Assembly: GCA_035513295.1 (NCBI GenBank)
Contig: DATKCH010000127.1
Location: 1-64,000, forward strand
From: DATHRK01 sp035513295
Lineage (GTDB): Bacteria; Gemmatimonadota; Gemmatimonadetes; Longimicrobiales; RSA9
Length of the DNA: 64,000 nucleotides
Direction of reading: 5' to 3'
Shown here: positions 44,464-54,015 of the stretch, one piece after another
How positions within the stretch are numbered: the stretch's first letter is position 1
How the letters are laid out: every line of letters begins with the position of its first letter
The notes under the pieces: model-generated
What the model was told of the DNA's origin: nothing
The model's input: the letters and a program-made list of their open reading frames with translations, nothing else
The model's database searches: none
Program-made: the position numbers and the translations under genes

Positions 44464-45387
44464 TCACGCGCTCAGCTTCACGCCGAGCTCGTAGCGCAAC
44501 GCCTCCCGCAGGTCCGGGAGCCGGTGGCGGTAGCCGTGCGCGAGAAGTTTCTCCGGGTACACCGGGGTGCTGGCGAGGATGGTTTCCTCGGCCATGCCGC
44601 CGGGCAGGAGTCGCGCCACGGCGGCGGGGACCCTCATGAACGAGGGCCGGCCCAGGACGCCTGCCACGGTGTCGGCGAAGGCCTCCTGGGTGGCCGGCTC
44701 CGGCGCGACCACGTTCACCGGGCCCTCCAGCTCATGGTTTTTGATGGCGAACCGGACCACCCCCGGCACTTCGTGCCCGGCCACCCACGCGAAGGCGCCG
44801 TCGCCGCTTCCGACGGTGCCGCCCAGGCCCATGCGAAACGCGGGCAGCATGGCCGACAGGACGCCACCCTCAGCGCTCAGGACGATGCCGAAACGCAGGT
44901 GGACGACGCGGATTCCGGCGGCCCGCGCCGGGTCTGCCGCCGCCTCCCACGCCGCGACCAGGTCCGCCAGGAATCCGTCGGCCTTCGGGGACTTCTCGGT
45001 CAGCCTCTCGTCCGCGGGTCGGCTTCCGTAGTACCCGATCGCGGACGCGCACACCAGGACCGGGGGCGGCTTGCCGAGGCCCGCCAGGCTCTCCGCGAGC
45101 AGGCGGGTGCCCCGCACGCGGCTTTCCCACATGCGCTCCTTCGCGGGCCTGGTCCACACCTGGAACAGGCTCTCGCCGGCGAGGTGGACGACGGCGTCGT
45201 GTCCTTCCAGCGATGCCGCATCGACGACGCCTTCCTCGGGATTCCAGTACACGTTGTCTCGCTCGCCGGCCGCCTGGCGGCTCCGGACGAGCTGCCGGAC
45301 GGAGTGTCGGAATTCCCGCAGCTCGCGGACGAGTTCGCCGCCCACCAGTCCCGACGCGCCGGTCACGGCGACCCGCTTGGTCTGCAT
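44464..45387 (-). CDS. TIGR01777 family SDR (YfcH-like epimerase/reductase)
   Basis: A 307-residue extended short-chain dehydrogenase-like protein. The nucleotide loop is TGASGLVGGEL and the catalytic-region Tyr lies in SAIGYYG. The C-terminal DUF1731 part (VPAAVARLLPGGMAEE) identifies the TIGR01777/YfcH group. Substrate unknown; in some cyanobacteria and plants members are called SulA-like cell division factors without strong proof. ATG 45387 is one base behind the LOG-gene stop (TAAGATG), so the two are coupled. A 71-bp gap separates it from lipA. Confidence 0.85.
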   Translation of the reverse strand: MQTKRVAVTGASGLVGGELVRELREFRHSVRQLVRSRQAAGERDNVYWNPEEGVVDAASLEGHDAVVHLAGESLFQVWTRPAKERMWESRVRGTRLLAESLAGLGKPPPVLVCASAIGYYGSRPADERLTEKSPKADGFLADLVAAWEAAADPARAAGIRVVHLRFGIVLSAEGGVLSAMLPAFRMGLGGTVGSGDGAFAWVAGHEVPGVVRFAIKNHELEGPVNVVAPEPATQEAFADTVAGVLGRPSFMRVPAAVARLLPGGMAEETILASTPVYPEKLLAHGYRHRLPDLREALRYELGVKLSA

Positions 45388-45388
45388 C

Positions 45389-46165
45389 TTATCGGCCCTC
45401 CGCTCTCGCCCGAATCCCCGCGTTGTACGCGCGCACCATGACGCGGGCGGCCTCCGCCGGATCGTCCGTGCACACGAGCCGATCCAGGTCGGCCTGTTTG
45501 ATGGTTCCGCCACCGAGCATGGTCTCCCCGACCCAATCCAACAATCCCCGCCAGTACGCCTCGCCGAACAGGACGATGGGGAAGTTGCGCGAGACCTTGC
45601 CCGTCTGGATGAGCGTCAGGGCCTCGAAGAGTTCGTCCATCGTCCCGTACCCGCCGGGGAATATGATGAACCCGTCGGCGTACTTCACGAACATCATCTT
45701 GCGGACGAAGAAGTACCGGAAGTTGATCTCCACCTCGACGTACGGGTTAGAGCCCTGCTCGAAGGGCAGCTCGATGTTGCAGCCGACCGACGTTCCCCCC
45801 ACGTCCACGGCGCCGCGGTTGGCCGCCTCCATGATGCCCGGCCCGCCGCCGGTGATGACGCCGAAGCCGGCGCGCGCCAGTGCGGCTCCGGTGGCGCGCG
45901 CCGCGGCGTACATCGGGTGTTCCTCCGGCGTCCGGGCGCTGCCGAAGACGCTGACCGCGGGACCCAGCTCCGCCAGCGTGTCGAAACCTTCGACGAACTC
46001 TCCCATGATCCGGAACACGCGCCACGTGTCCGTGTGGACGAAGGCCGGGGGTACGTGCTCCCGCTCGAGGAGCCGCTCGTCCTCGGTGATCCGGACGTGC
46101 TTGCCGAACGGGTGCAGGTGTTCGGTGTCGGCGGTTCCGGCGGGTTCTTTCGGTGCTTGGGCCAT
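45389..46165 (-). CDS. LOG-family Rossmann-fold protein (TIGR00730)
   Basis: A 258-residue nucleotide hydrolase of the LOG/TIGR00730 family. The signature motifs GGGPGIMEAANRG and PGGYGTMDELFEALTLIQTG are complete. Proteins with this pair release the base from nucleoside 5'-monophosphates (AMP or cytokinin ribotides). An N-terminal extension of about 60 residues precedes the core, as in the longer bacterial forms. ATG 46165 heads the two-gene unit with the SDR. Confidence 0.88.
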   Translation of the reverse strand: MAQAPKEPAGTADTEHLHPFGKHVRITEDERLLEREHVPPAFVHTDTWRVFRIMGEFVEGFDTLAELGPAVSVFGSARTPEEHPMYAAARATGAALARAGFGVITGGGPGIMEAANRGAVDVGGTSVGCNIELPFEQGSNPYVEVEINFRYFFVRKMMFVKYADGFIIFPGGYGTMDELFEALTLIQTGKVSRNFPIVLFGEAYWRGLLDWVGETMLGGGTIKQADLDRLVCTDDPAEAARVMVRAYNAGIRARAEGR

Positions 46166-46370
46166 GCCTCGATTCCGGTCGCGGGACCCTCGCGCCGTCG
46201 GACGTCGGTCAGCCGCGGCGGCGACATCGGAGGAACGGGAGAGCTTTCGCGCGTGGCGCGGGCGGCGCAAGGCGCGGCGTCGCGCAGGGACCCGGGACGT
46301 AGCCCGGAACCGCCGACCACGGGGAATCCCCGGTATCGCGCGGCGCGGCCCGCGGCTAACGTGCCTGACC

Positions 46371-47150
46371 ATGGCCACGATCGACTGCCCTCGATGCGGC
46401 GCCGCGGGCGACGGCGCCTTCTGCGCCGACTGCGGCGCGCGCCTCAAGCCGGCGGCGTGCACGGCTTGTGGCGCCTCGCCGCCCCCGGACGCGCGCTACT
46501 GCTCCGGCTGCGGCAGGCGACTCCCGGGCCCGCTGCGGGTCCACCCCGCGGCGGTCCTGGCGGGAGTCGGCCTCGCCGCGCTGGTCGCCGCGCTGCTGCT
46601 GCCCGGGCGCGGGCCAGAGCCGGTCACCATCGGCCCGACCGGCGCGGGCGCCCTCACGGAAGGCGGCGGACCCGGCGCTCCCGGCTCCATGAGCACGCCC
46701 GGCGGCGCTCCACCCCCCGCGCTATCCGGCGACATGCGTGCCAACGCGGACGGCCTGTTCGACCGGATCATGCGGGAGCTTGCCGCCGGCGACACGGCGC
46801 GCGCGCGCTTCTTCGTCCCGATGGCGCTCGACGCCTACGGCATGGCGGGCGACCTGGACGCCGACGGCCGGTTCCACCTGAGCCTCGTGCAGGCGGTCGG
46901 CGAGGACTTCGCGGGAGCCCGGGCCACCGCGGAGTCGGTTCTGGAGCAGGACCCGAACCACCTGCTTGCGCTGGCGGCGGCGGCCTCCGCCGCGCGCGGG
47001 GAGGGCGACGAGGACGCGGCCCGCGCGTACTACCGGCGGTTCCTGGAGGCGCTCCCTTCCGAGCGCGATCGCGCGTTGCCGGAATACCGGGACCACGCGC
47101 AGGTCCTGCCCGACTACGAGGCGGCCGCGCGGGCGGCGTTGACCGGCTGA
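46371..47150 (+). CDS. double zinc-ribbon, single-span membrane protein
   Basis: A 259-residue protein. Two zinc ribbons are at the N-terminus (Cys6, Cys9, Cys18, Cys21 and Cys30, Cys33, Cys44, Cys47), followed by one membrane helix (about 60-77), a Gly/Pro-rich linker to 120 and a helical TPR-like domain (about 125-255). With the ribbons on the cytoplasmic side, the TPR part would be periplasmic. No known family name applies with confidence. It is divergent from the LOG gene and convergent with the M14 peptidase gene. Confidence 0.7.
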   Translation: MATIDCPRCGAAGDGAFCADCGARLKPAACTACGASPPPDARYCSGCGRRLPGPLRVHPAAVLAGVGLAALVAALLLPGRGPEPVTIGPTGAGALTEGGGPGAPGSMSTPGGAPPPALSGDMRANADGLFDRIMRELAAGDTARARFFVPMALDAYGMAGDLDADGRFHLSLVQAVGEDFAGARATAESVLEQDPNHLLALAAAASAARGEGDEDAARAYYRRFLEALPSERDRALPEYRDHAQVLPDYEAAARAALTG

Positions 47151-47185
47151 CCCGCCGGTCCGCCGGCGTGCGTCCGCGACGGCGT

Positions 47186-49636
47186 TCAGCTCACCGGCGC
47201 CCCCGATCGGTTCCGCAGCGCCTCGAAGAGCAGCGGGAACGTGGCGCGCGACTGCCCGCGGTACTGCGGCCGGAAGCCGAAGAGCCACACCTCTCCCGCT
47301 CCCGCCCGCGCCACCGCGATCGCCCCGGCGCCGGCCACGTGCTCGGCGCCTAGCGCCCAGCCGCTCAGGAGGGTCCAGTCGGGATCGTAGCGCGCCGTCA
47401 TGCGCACGTCCGGGGATTCGGTCCGGAACGCCATGCCGCCGCGCTCGAACCAGGCACCGACGCGCTCCGGCACTCCCGCCGCCGCGGCCAGCTCCGGAGC
47501 GACGCTCAGCCCGAGGATCGAACCCGGGATGAAGAACTCCCCGCTGCCGAGGCCGTCCGCGCCGTCGCGCACGGGCAGGTCAAGCAGCCTGATCGCGTAT
47601 TCGGAGGCCTCCTCCAGCGCGACCAGACGTCCGCCGCCGCGCACGAACGCGGCGATCGCCTCGCCGCCCTCATCGCCCAGTCCGCCCGCGAACTCCGGAA
47701 ATGTCTCGCCCTCCTCGAAGCCGCCCTGCAGCTCCTCGCGTCCCTGGGAGGGGAGTAGCAAAACGTCCGCGGAGCGCAACGCGCCGGCCCGCACGTCGGC
47801 GTCCACGAGGGTGCGATACGGGACGCCGAAGGTATCCAGCACCCAGCGCGTCCAGCCCTCGTCCATCGTCGGCCGGTGGCTCCTGTACACGGCGATGCGC
47901 GGCCACGCTTCGCCTTCGAGCGTGCCTCCGGCCTCGAGCAGCGCCGCGCGCGGATCCTCGGGGCCGTCGACGGGCTCGCCGAGACGGGCCGCCTCCAGGC
48001 CGCCCTCGATGCCCGCGGCCGGGAAGACGTCGACCCCGAGCAGCAGCGGAAGGGTGTGCGCGGTGACGTCGTAGGGCGCGCGCGGGGGACCTCCCGGATA
48101 CTGGCGCAGGTCGGGATAGTCCTGGCGCTCGAGCATCGCCTGCGCGAACGACGCGTATGGCTGGCGCATCGGGACGACGTACGTACCCGCCGGGAAGTCC
48201 CGCGCGCCGGCATCCTCCGCCCCGGCACGCGGGAAGCCGGCCGCGTCGGCGGTCGCCCCAGTCGCCCGCACGGGCGCGCCGGCGCTGTGCACCTCCACGT
48301 CCGCCACGCGCAGGATGCGCAGCAGCTCGGCCAGCGAGGCCGGGTCGCGCTGGTCCGCCGGTATGAGCCACGCCTCGGGCCACTCGTCCCACCCATCGAC
48401 CGCGCGCCGCCCGATGCGGAGGAAATTCCGCAGCCACAGCTCGCGGTTCGCCGCTGCGTGATCCAGCAGCGCCATGGCGCCCGATTCCATGTAATCCACG
48501 ATGTCGGCGAGCCGCCAGGCCCCGCCGGGCCACGGATCGGAGAAGTTCCAGCTCGGCACGCGCGCGTCGAAGTTGCGCCCCGGTTCCAGCGTGTCGAAGG
48601 GCAGCTCCACCGGGCTGGCCATGTTGGCGGACGCGGTTTCGCTCAGGATGCGCGCGCCGCCGTGGTAGTGCTGGTAGGCGCGCGCGGGGGTCCAGGCGTC
48701 GTAGGTCGCGTTGACCACCACGCCCTTCTTGCCCTCCAGGCCCATGCGCCAGGCCATGTGCGTGCCGAGGTCGTTGATCGCCTGGACCAGCAGCGGGTCC
48801 ACGTTGGGTTCGACCGGGTCGATCCACGGTGGCAGGAAGAAGCGCGACCCGAGCGTGCCCTGCTGGTGGATGTCGTGGACGATCTGCGGGTGCCAGTCGT
48901 TGTGCGCGTGCTCGATAGCCAGCCGGGTCTCCATCTGCGTGAACGCGTACCAGTCGCGGTTGTTGTCGTGGCCGACGTAGTGGTGGTAGAGGAAGGGAGG
49001 CGACGCGCCCTCCCACGGGTGGCCGAGGGTGCGCTCGTACCAGTCCACGACCAGATCCACGCCGTCCGGGTTGAGGGAGGGAACGAGCAGCAGGATCACC
49101 TCGTCGAGGATCTTGCGCTCGCGGAGGTCATCGGAGGAAGCGAGCCGGTGCACGATCGAGAGCGGCACCTGCGACGCGCCGACCTCCGTGGAGTGGATCG
49201 ACGCGGTGATGAGTACGATCGCCCGGGCCTCGGCGATCAGTCCGTCCACGTCATCCTCTTCGGCGAGGCTGCGGGGGTCGGCGAGGCGGCGCTGGACCTC
49301 GCGCAGACGATCCAGGCGCGCGAGGTTCTCCGGAGAGGAAATGGTGAGCATCACGAAGGGCCGGCCCAGGGTCGTCGGCCCCAGCGTGTCCAGCAGGACC
49401 CGGGGGCTCGCGCTCGCGACCGCGTCCAGGTAGGCGGTCACCTCGCCCCAGTCGGCCAGGCGGCGGTCCTCGCCCACGGCGTGACCGAGGAAGTCGGCCG
49501 GGGCCGGGACCCGTGCTTCGGAGTCCGACGCCGGTGCCTGGGCGGACGCCCGCGCCGCCGGTCGTGTCGCCACGGCGGCGGCCAGCAGGAGGGACACCGC
49601 GGCGAGGCGGCGAGCGAGGCGGGTGTGCCGGCGCAT
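47186..49636 (-). CDS. exported M14-family zinc carboxypeptidase-like protein
   Basis: An 816-residue exported metallopeptidase. Signal peptide about 1-33 (ASAQA). The M14 zinc ligands are HSTE (His148, Glu151) and His257 (VHDIHQQG); a SETAS motif around 330 could contain the catalytic Glu. The C-terminal half (about 500-816) contains a glutamine-amidotransferase-like or ThuA-like fold region (VLLLPSQGREEL, AFVRGGGRLVALEEAS), a common partner in this group. It probably degrades peptides outside the cell. It is divergent from the M28 peptidase gene, 192 bp apart, a likely shared regulatory region. Confidence 0.85.
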   Translation of the reverse strand: MRRHTRLARRLAAVSLLLAAAVATRPAARASAQAPASDSEARVPAPADFLGHAVGEDRRLADWGEVTAYLDAVASASPRVLLDTLGPTTLGRPFVMLTISSPENLARLDRLREVQRRLADPRSLAEEDDVDGLIAEARAIVLITASIHSTEVGASQVPLSIVHRLASSDDLRERKILDEVILLLVPSLNPDGVDLVVDWYERTLGHPWEGASPPFLYHHYVGHDNNRDWYAFTQMETRLAIEHAHNDWHPQIVHDIHQQGTLGSRFFLPPWIDPVEPNVDPLLVQAINDLGTHMAWRMGLEGKKGVVVNATYDAWTPARAYQHYHGGARILSETASANMASPVELPFDTLEPGRNFDARVPSWNFSDPWPGGAWRLADIVDYMESGAMALLDHAAANRELWLRNFLRIGRRAVDGWDEWPEAWLIPADQRDPASLAELLRILRVADVEVHSAGAPVRATGATADAAGFPRAGAEDAGARDFPAGTYVVPMRQPYASFAQAMLERQDYPDLRQYPGGPPRAPYDVTAHTLPLLLGVDVFPAAGIEGGLEAARLGEPVDGPEDPRAALLEAGGTLEGEAWPRIAVYRSHRPTMDEGWTRWVLDTFGVPYRTLVDADVRAGALRSADVLLLPSQGREELQGGFEEGETFPEFAGGLGDEGGEAIAAFVRGGGRLVALEEASEYAIRLLDLPVRDGADGLGSGEFFIPGSILGLSVAPELAAAAGVPERVGAWFERGGMAFRTESPDVRMTARYDPDWTLLSGWALGAEHVAGAGAIAVARAGAGEVWLFGFRPQYRGQSRATFPLLFEALRNRSGAPVS

Positions 49637-49828
49637 CGGTGCACCTTTCGGGCGTACGGGTTTCGCGAGAAGCGGTCGCTGCCGCCATCGACCCGGCACG
49701 GTAATACACGGGGTCGGTGCCCAACAACCGAAGGCGCGGAGCGCGCGGAACGACGAGAGTCCCACGGACCGGCGCGGAATCGCGTCCGACGGCGGGCGCG
49801 CCGACAGAATGGGAGGATGGCCTAGGCG

Positions 49829-51535
49829 ATGGGCACGAGGACAGGCGAACTCGGAGGACGGGCGCGGCGTCGGTGGTCCGTGCTCGCGGCCACACTCCTC
49901 GCCGCGTTCGTCCTCGGGGCGGCCGCCAGCGCGGCCAGCCTTCGGGAGGCGCTCGAGAGCATCACCGAGCGCGACCTGGATGCGCATCTCCGCTTCCTGG
50001 CCTCGGACGCGCTGCGCGGCCGCGCTCCGGGAACGGCGGGCGGCGACGCGGCAGCCGCGTACATCGCCGCGCAGTTCGCGCGCGCGGGCCTCGAACCGCT
50101 CGGGCCGGACTTCCTGCAGACGTTCGAGGTGCTCGGCTCCACGGTCGACCCGGGTGCTTCCTCCCTCGTCATCACCGGCCCCGGCGCGGCGTCCGCACGC
50201 GCGCCCCTGTCGGCCGCCTATCCGGCCGAAGCCGTCGTGTGGCCCGGCGTGGCGGATTCCGCGATCGACGTCGAGGGCGAGATCGTATTCGCCGGCTACG
50301 GGATCGCGGCCCCCGAGTACGGATGGGACGACTTCGGGTCGCAGGACCTTTCCGGCAAGGTTCTGCTCGTGCTGGTCGGCGACCCACCCGCCTCGCCGAT
50401 GGAGCCGGACCTCTTCGCCGGCGTCGCGCTTACCTACTACGGCCGCTGGACGTACAAGCTCGAGGAGGCCGCCCGCAGGGGCGCCGCCGGAGTGCTGCTG
50501 GTGCATTCCACGGCGCGCGCGGGCTATCCGTGGGGCGTCGTGGAGGCGTCCTGGACCGGCGAACAGTTCTCCCTCCCGCCCAGGCCCGACGGCGCCCCCG
50601 TCGCGCCTCTCCAAGGGTGGGTCACCACCGATTTCGCGCGCCGCCTGGTCGCGCGCGCCGACCTGGACCTGGGGGACCTCACCGCGCGGGCCTCTCGCAG
50701 GGAGTTCTCCGCCCTGCGCACGGGGCTCGTCGCGCGGGGAACCGTGAGCGCCTCCGTGCGCCTCCTCCAGACCGCCAACGTGGTGGGAGTGCTGCCGGGA
50801 GGAGACGAGGCAGTGCGGCCGGAAGCCGTGGTGCTCACGGCGCACTACGACCACCTCGGCGTGGGTCCCGCCGTCGACGGCGACTCGATCTACAACGGGG
50901 CCTACGACAACGCCAGCGGGGTGAGCGCGCTGCTCGAAGTGGCGGAGGCGTTCGGCTCCCTCGACCCGCGCCCGCGCCGGTCGGTCGTGTTCATCGCGAC
51001 CGCCGCGGAGGAGGCCGGCCTGCTGGGCGCGGAGCACTACGTGCGCCATCCGCTCGTGCCGCTACGCAGGACCCTGGCCATCGTGAACGTGGACGGGGCC
51101 AACCTCTGGGGCGAGACCAACGATGTCGTCGCCATGGGCGCAGACCGCTCCACGCTCGGCCTGGTCGTGCGCGAGCGCGCCCGCGAGATGGGCATGCGCC
51201 TGGCTCCGGACCGCGCGCCCGACCGGGGCTTTTTCTTCCGCTCCGACCACTTCCCGTTCGCGCGCGCCGGCGTCCCCGCGCTCTACATGGAACACGGCCT
51301 CAGCTATCGAGGCCGGCCGGCCGGCTGGGGAGAGCGGCGCCTCGCGCGCTACGACGAGCGGGATTACCACCAACCGTCCGACGAGTACGAACCCGGGATG
51401 GACCTCTCGGGCGCAGTGCAGCAGGCGCGCCTGGTGTTCCTGGTCGGCTACGATGTCGCCCAGAGCGACGCGTTCCCGGAGTGGTTCGAAAGCTCCGAGT
51501 TCAAGCCCGCGAGAGACCGCATGATGGGGCGCTGA
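49829..51535 (+). CDS. exported M28-family aminopeptidase with PA domain
   Basis: A 568-residue exported di-zinc peptidase. Signal peptide about 1-35. A protease-associated domain (about 130-290) precedes the catalytic part, which has the full ligand set: His338 (AHYDHLG), Asp in YDNASG, the Glu pair in AAEEAGLLG, Asp in NVDGAN and the late His in YHQPSDEY. Members remove N-terminal amino acids from peptides. ATG 49829 gives a normal twin-Arg-containing N-terminus, but the RRRW sequence is not a clean Tat motif. Confidence 0.88.
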   Translation: MGTRTGELGGRARRRWSVLAATLLAAFVLGAAASAASLREALESITERDLDAHLRFLASDALRGRAPGTAGGDAAAAYIAAQFARAGLEPLGPDFLQTFEVLGSTVDPGASSLVITGPGAASARAPLSAAYPAEAVVWPGVADSAIDVEGEIVFAGYGIAAPEYGWDDFGSQDLSGKVLLVLVGDPPASPMEPDLFAGVALTYYGRWTYKLEEAARRGAAGVLLVHSTARAGYPWGVVEASWTGEQFSLPPRPDGAPVAPLQGWVTTDFARRLVARADLDLGDLTARASRREFSALRTGLVARGTVSASVRLLQTANVVGVLPGGDEAVRPEAVVLTAHYDHLGVGPAVDGDSIYNGAYDNASGVSALLEVAEAFGSLDPRPRRSVVFIATAAEEAGLLGAEHYVRHPLVPLRRTLAIVNVDGANLWGETNDVVAMGADRSTLGLVVRERAREMGMRLAPDRAPDRGFFFRSDHFPFARAGVPALYMEHGLSYRGRPAGWGERRLARYDERDYHQPSDEYEPGMDLSGAVQQARLVFLVGYDVAQSDAFPEWFESSEFKPARDRMMGR

Positions 51536-51622
51536 CCGGCCCAGGGCCGCCGCCATCGAGGAGCCGCAGGTCTCGAGCCCCGGGCATCCGCGCGGCCGGA
51601 ACGCCCGGCGCGTGGGAGCCCG

Positions 51623-52375
51623 CTACAGCCCCGTGGGCAGGTTCAGGAAGGTCCAGGGAATCTGGAAGCGCTCCTGGAGGTGCTCGGCGAGGGCCCGGAC
51701 CCCGAGCGTTTCGGTGGCGTAGTGGCCGGCGAGAAGAAGGCTGACCCCGCGCTCGGTCGCGTCGAAGTAGGCGTGGTGGCTGGCCTCCCCCGTGACGAGA
51801 GCGTCGAGACCGATCGCCGCGGCCTCGGCCAGCGCGCTCGCTCCCGACCCCGTCACGATGCCGACGCGGCGCACAGGATCCGTGCCACCCTCGATCACCC
51901 GGACCGGCCCGTCCACGACGCCGGCGACGCGGTCGCCGAGGACGCCGAGCGGAATCTGGAGGTCTCCGAAGACGCCCACCTGGATTCCGTTGTGTTCGCC
52001 GAAGCGGCCCCTGATCTGCACCCCCAGCTTGCGAGCGAGCAGCGCGTTGTTGCCCACCTCGGCGTGGACATCGAGCGGGATGTGGGCGCTGTAGAGCGCC
52101 AAGTCGTGGTCTAGCAGAAGCTTCAGGCGCCGATAGCGCGGTCCGGTGACGGGCTGGTTGCCGTCCCAGAACATTCCGTGGTGGACGATCAAAAGATTCG
52201 CGCCCGCGACGACCGCGCCGCGGATGGCGGCCTCGGAAGCATCGACCGTGGCGGCGATCTTCTGGATCTCCGCCGCGCCCGCGACCTGCAGTCCATTCAG
52301 CGCTCCGGCGCTGTCCGGGATGTCGCGCACGGCCAGGAACTCATCGAGGTAGCGGACCAGCTTGGCGGTGTTCAT
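51623..52375 (-). CDS. Nif3-like dinuclear metal centre protein
   Basis: A 250-residue Nif3/DUF34 protein, a ring-forming hexamer with a two-metal site. The ligands show as VHHGMFW (His65, His66), YSAHIPLD and the C-terminal AGHYATE. The family is almost universal, and a GTP cyclohydrolase-like or metal-chaperone role has been proposed. ATG 52375 starts it. It is on the same strand as the bactofilin-M23-ParAB genes but separated by about 250 bp, so probably a distinct unit. Confidence 0.87.
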   Translation of the reverse strand: MNTAKLVRYLDEFLAVRDIPDSAGALNGLQVAGAAEIQKIAATVDASEAAIRGAVVAGANLLIVHHGMFWDGNQPVTGPRYRRLKLLLDHDLALYSAHIPLDVHAEVGNNALLARKLGVQIRGRFGEHNGIQVGVFGDLQIPLGVLGDRVAGVVDGPVRVIEGGTDPVRRVGIVTGSGASALAEAAAIGLDALVTGEASHHAYFDATERGVSLLLAGHYATETLGVRALAEHLQERFQIPWTFLNLPTGL

Positions 52376-52411
52376 CGTCCTTCCAGGTGCCGTGTATCCC
52401 GGGTCTGGAGG

Positions 52412-52500
52412 CTTTCCACAACCACCGCCGCGATCCCTGGAGGGATTGCCCCACTCCGTTGTTTCAGCGGGAGTTACGGACGGTCATCGCCTGTGGACAA
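52412..52500. other. two DnaA-box-like sequences upstream of nif3
   Basis: CTTTCCACA (52412-52420) and TGTGGACAA (52492-52500, minus-strand TTGTCCACA) each differ from the DnaA box consensus at one position. TTGTCCACA also occurs before dnaA. The 248-bp gap holds no supported gene. Confidence 0.35.
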
Positions 52501-52623
52501 CTGCCCGCAGGGACCCCTTGCCGATGGCGCCGGACACGACCGACTTGCCGGCCGCGAAAAGCCGCGACCGCGGAGCCCGCCGTGGGGGGTCATGGATGGC
52601 CGGGCACGCGCGCGCCGTGAACG

Positions 52624-53205
52624 CTAGCGCTTTGGCGCCCCGGAGCCCGCCGGCGCGGGCGTGGACGGCGTGGAAGACGAATCCGTCCGGGTGCCGCTCG
52701 CGGACGCGGACGAATTGCCGCTGCCGGGTCGAGAATCGCCGGCGTCGGTGCCGCCCTTCGCACCGGCGCCCGCGGTGGTCGCACCGCTCGATGTACCCTT
52801 CGGCACCTCGCCCGTGTGGACCTTCCCGTTCACCCGGCCACCTTCGTCGAGCTGGATTCGCCGCGCGCGGATCTCGCCGTCCACGACGCAGGTGGCCTGG
52901 AGCTCGATGCGGCTCTCGGCCACGATCGTTCCGTTTACCTCGCCCCCGACGACGGCGTCCTGGGTGAAGATGTCGCCCTTGATCTTGCCTTCCTTGCCCA
53001 CGACGACGGCCTTCCCCGCGCGAACGGTGCCTTCCACGCGTCCTTCGATGCGGATCGTGCCTTCGGTCTCGACGTCGCCGTTGACCTTCATCCCCGATCC
53101 GACGATCGAGATCACGCCGTCGTTGCTCGCCGTTCCCACCTGTGGTTGCCGCTCTTTCATGTCCACCGTTCTCTGCTCGTCTTGGGACTTCTTGAACATC
53201 GCCAT
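52624..53205 (-). CDS. bactofilin (polymer-forming cytoskeletal protein)
   Basis: A 193-residue bactofilin. The central domain (about 30-135) is a right-handed beta-helix of short hydrophobic repeats (GDVETEGTIRIEGRVEGTV, GKEGKIKGDIFTQDAVVGG, VNGTIVAESRIELQATC). N- and C-terminal tails are flexible, the latter Gly/Ser/Thr-rich. Bactofilins polymerise without nucleotide and scaffold cell-wall enzymes or chromosome-segregation proteins. The next gene upstream is an M23 endopeptidase, 3 bp away, and parB/parA come before that; both partnerships are known for bactofilins in other bacteria. Confidence 0.92.
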   Translation of the reverse strand: MAMFKKSQDEQRTVDMKERQPQVGTASNDGVISIVGSGMKVNGDVETEGTIRIEGRVEGTVRAGKAVVVGKEGKIKGDIFTQDAVVGGEVNGTIVAESRIELQATCVVDGEIRARRIQLDEGGRVNGKVHTGEVPKGTSSGATTAGAGAKGGTDAGDSRPGSGNSSASASGTRTDSSSTPSTPAPAGSGAPKR

Positions 53206-53208
53206 CGG

Positions 53209-54015
53209 CTACGGTTGCCGGAGGTACCCGGTTGGGTCAACGGGCACTCCGTCCTTTCTGATCTCGAAATGAAGGTGCGGAGCGGTGGATCGGCCCGTCG
53301 ATCCACTGAGCGCGATCACCTCGCCTCGCTCGACTGCGTCTCCCCGCTCCACGAACAGTTCGGAGGCATGGCCGTACATCGACTCGATACCGCCGCCGTG
53401 CTCCACGAGCACGAAGAGCCCGTAGATGGAATCCCTTTCCGCGGCAACGACGGTCCCCTGGGCCGTGGCGCGGATGTAGCTCTGACTGGGTACGGCAATA
53501 TCTACACCCGTATGCCCCTGCCCGTCGAGGTTCGCGGTCTGGGTGACGAACCCGATCGTGGCCAGCGGCCAGTCCCCCGGGGCCATGGATATGTCGTCGC
53601 TGGGCGGGTTTGCGGCTTCGCTCTCATCGAGGGGCGGGAGGATCGGGTCGTCGCCGGGCTCCGCCGCGTCGGCTCCGAGCATCTGGCGCACGCGCTCGTA
53701 CGCCGCTTCCGCCTCTTCCACCCGCCGCGCCAGTTCCGTCACCTGGGAACGCTCCGCCTCGAGCCGGTTCACCTCACGCTCCAGCGCCGGCACCCGCGCG
53801 GCCTGGGCTGCGACGACGAACCACGTGGCCACCATCAGCGCCAGAAGCACCGAGGCCACTCCGGCGGCGACCACCATCAGCTTGAGCCGTCCGTAGGACA
53901 GCTCGAACGTACGGGTCTCGAGATCGCCGTCGGGGATGATGAGGACCGTGATCCGGCGATCTCCGGCCGCCCTTCCGTCGCTCAAGCGCCACCTCCCGAC
54001 ACGTTGCGCACGCAC
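53209..54015 (-). CDS. membrane-anchored M23 (LytM) metallopeptidase
   Basis: A 268-residue inner-membrane protein facing the periplasm: cytoplasmic N-terminus, one helix (47-70), a coiled coil (75-115) and a LytM domain (about 150-262). Zinc and catalytic residues are complete: His168 and Asp172 (GHTGVD), His216 (YGHASE), His247 and His249 (HLHFE), so it should cleave peptidoglycan crosslinks. GTG 54015 directly abuts the parB stop at 54016. Its place between parB and bactofilin suggests localised wall cutting organised by the bactofilin polymer. Confidence 0.88.
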   Translation of the reverse strand: MRAQRVGRWRLSDGRAAGDRRITVLIIPDGDLETRTFELSYGRLKLMVVAAGVASVLLALMVATWFVVAAQAARVPALEREVNRLEAERSQVTELARRVEEAEAAYERVRQMLGADAAEPGDDPILPPLDESEAANPPSDDISMAPGDWPLATIGFVTQTANLDGQGHTGVDIAVPSQSYIRATAQGTVVAAERDSIYGLFVLVEHGGGIESMYGHASELFVERGDAVERGEVIALSGSTGRSTAPHLHFEIRKDGVPVDPTGYLRQP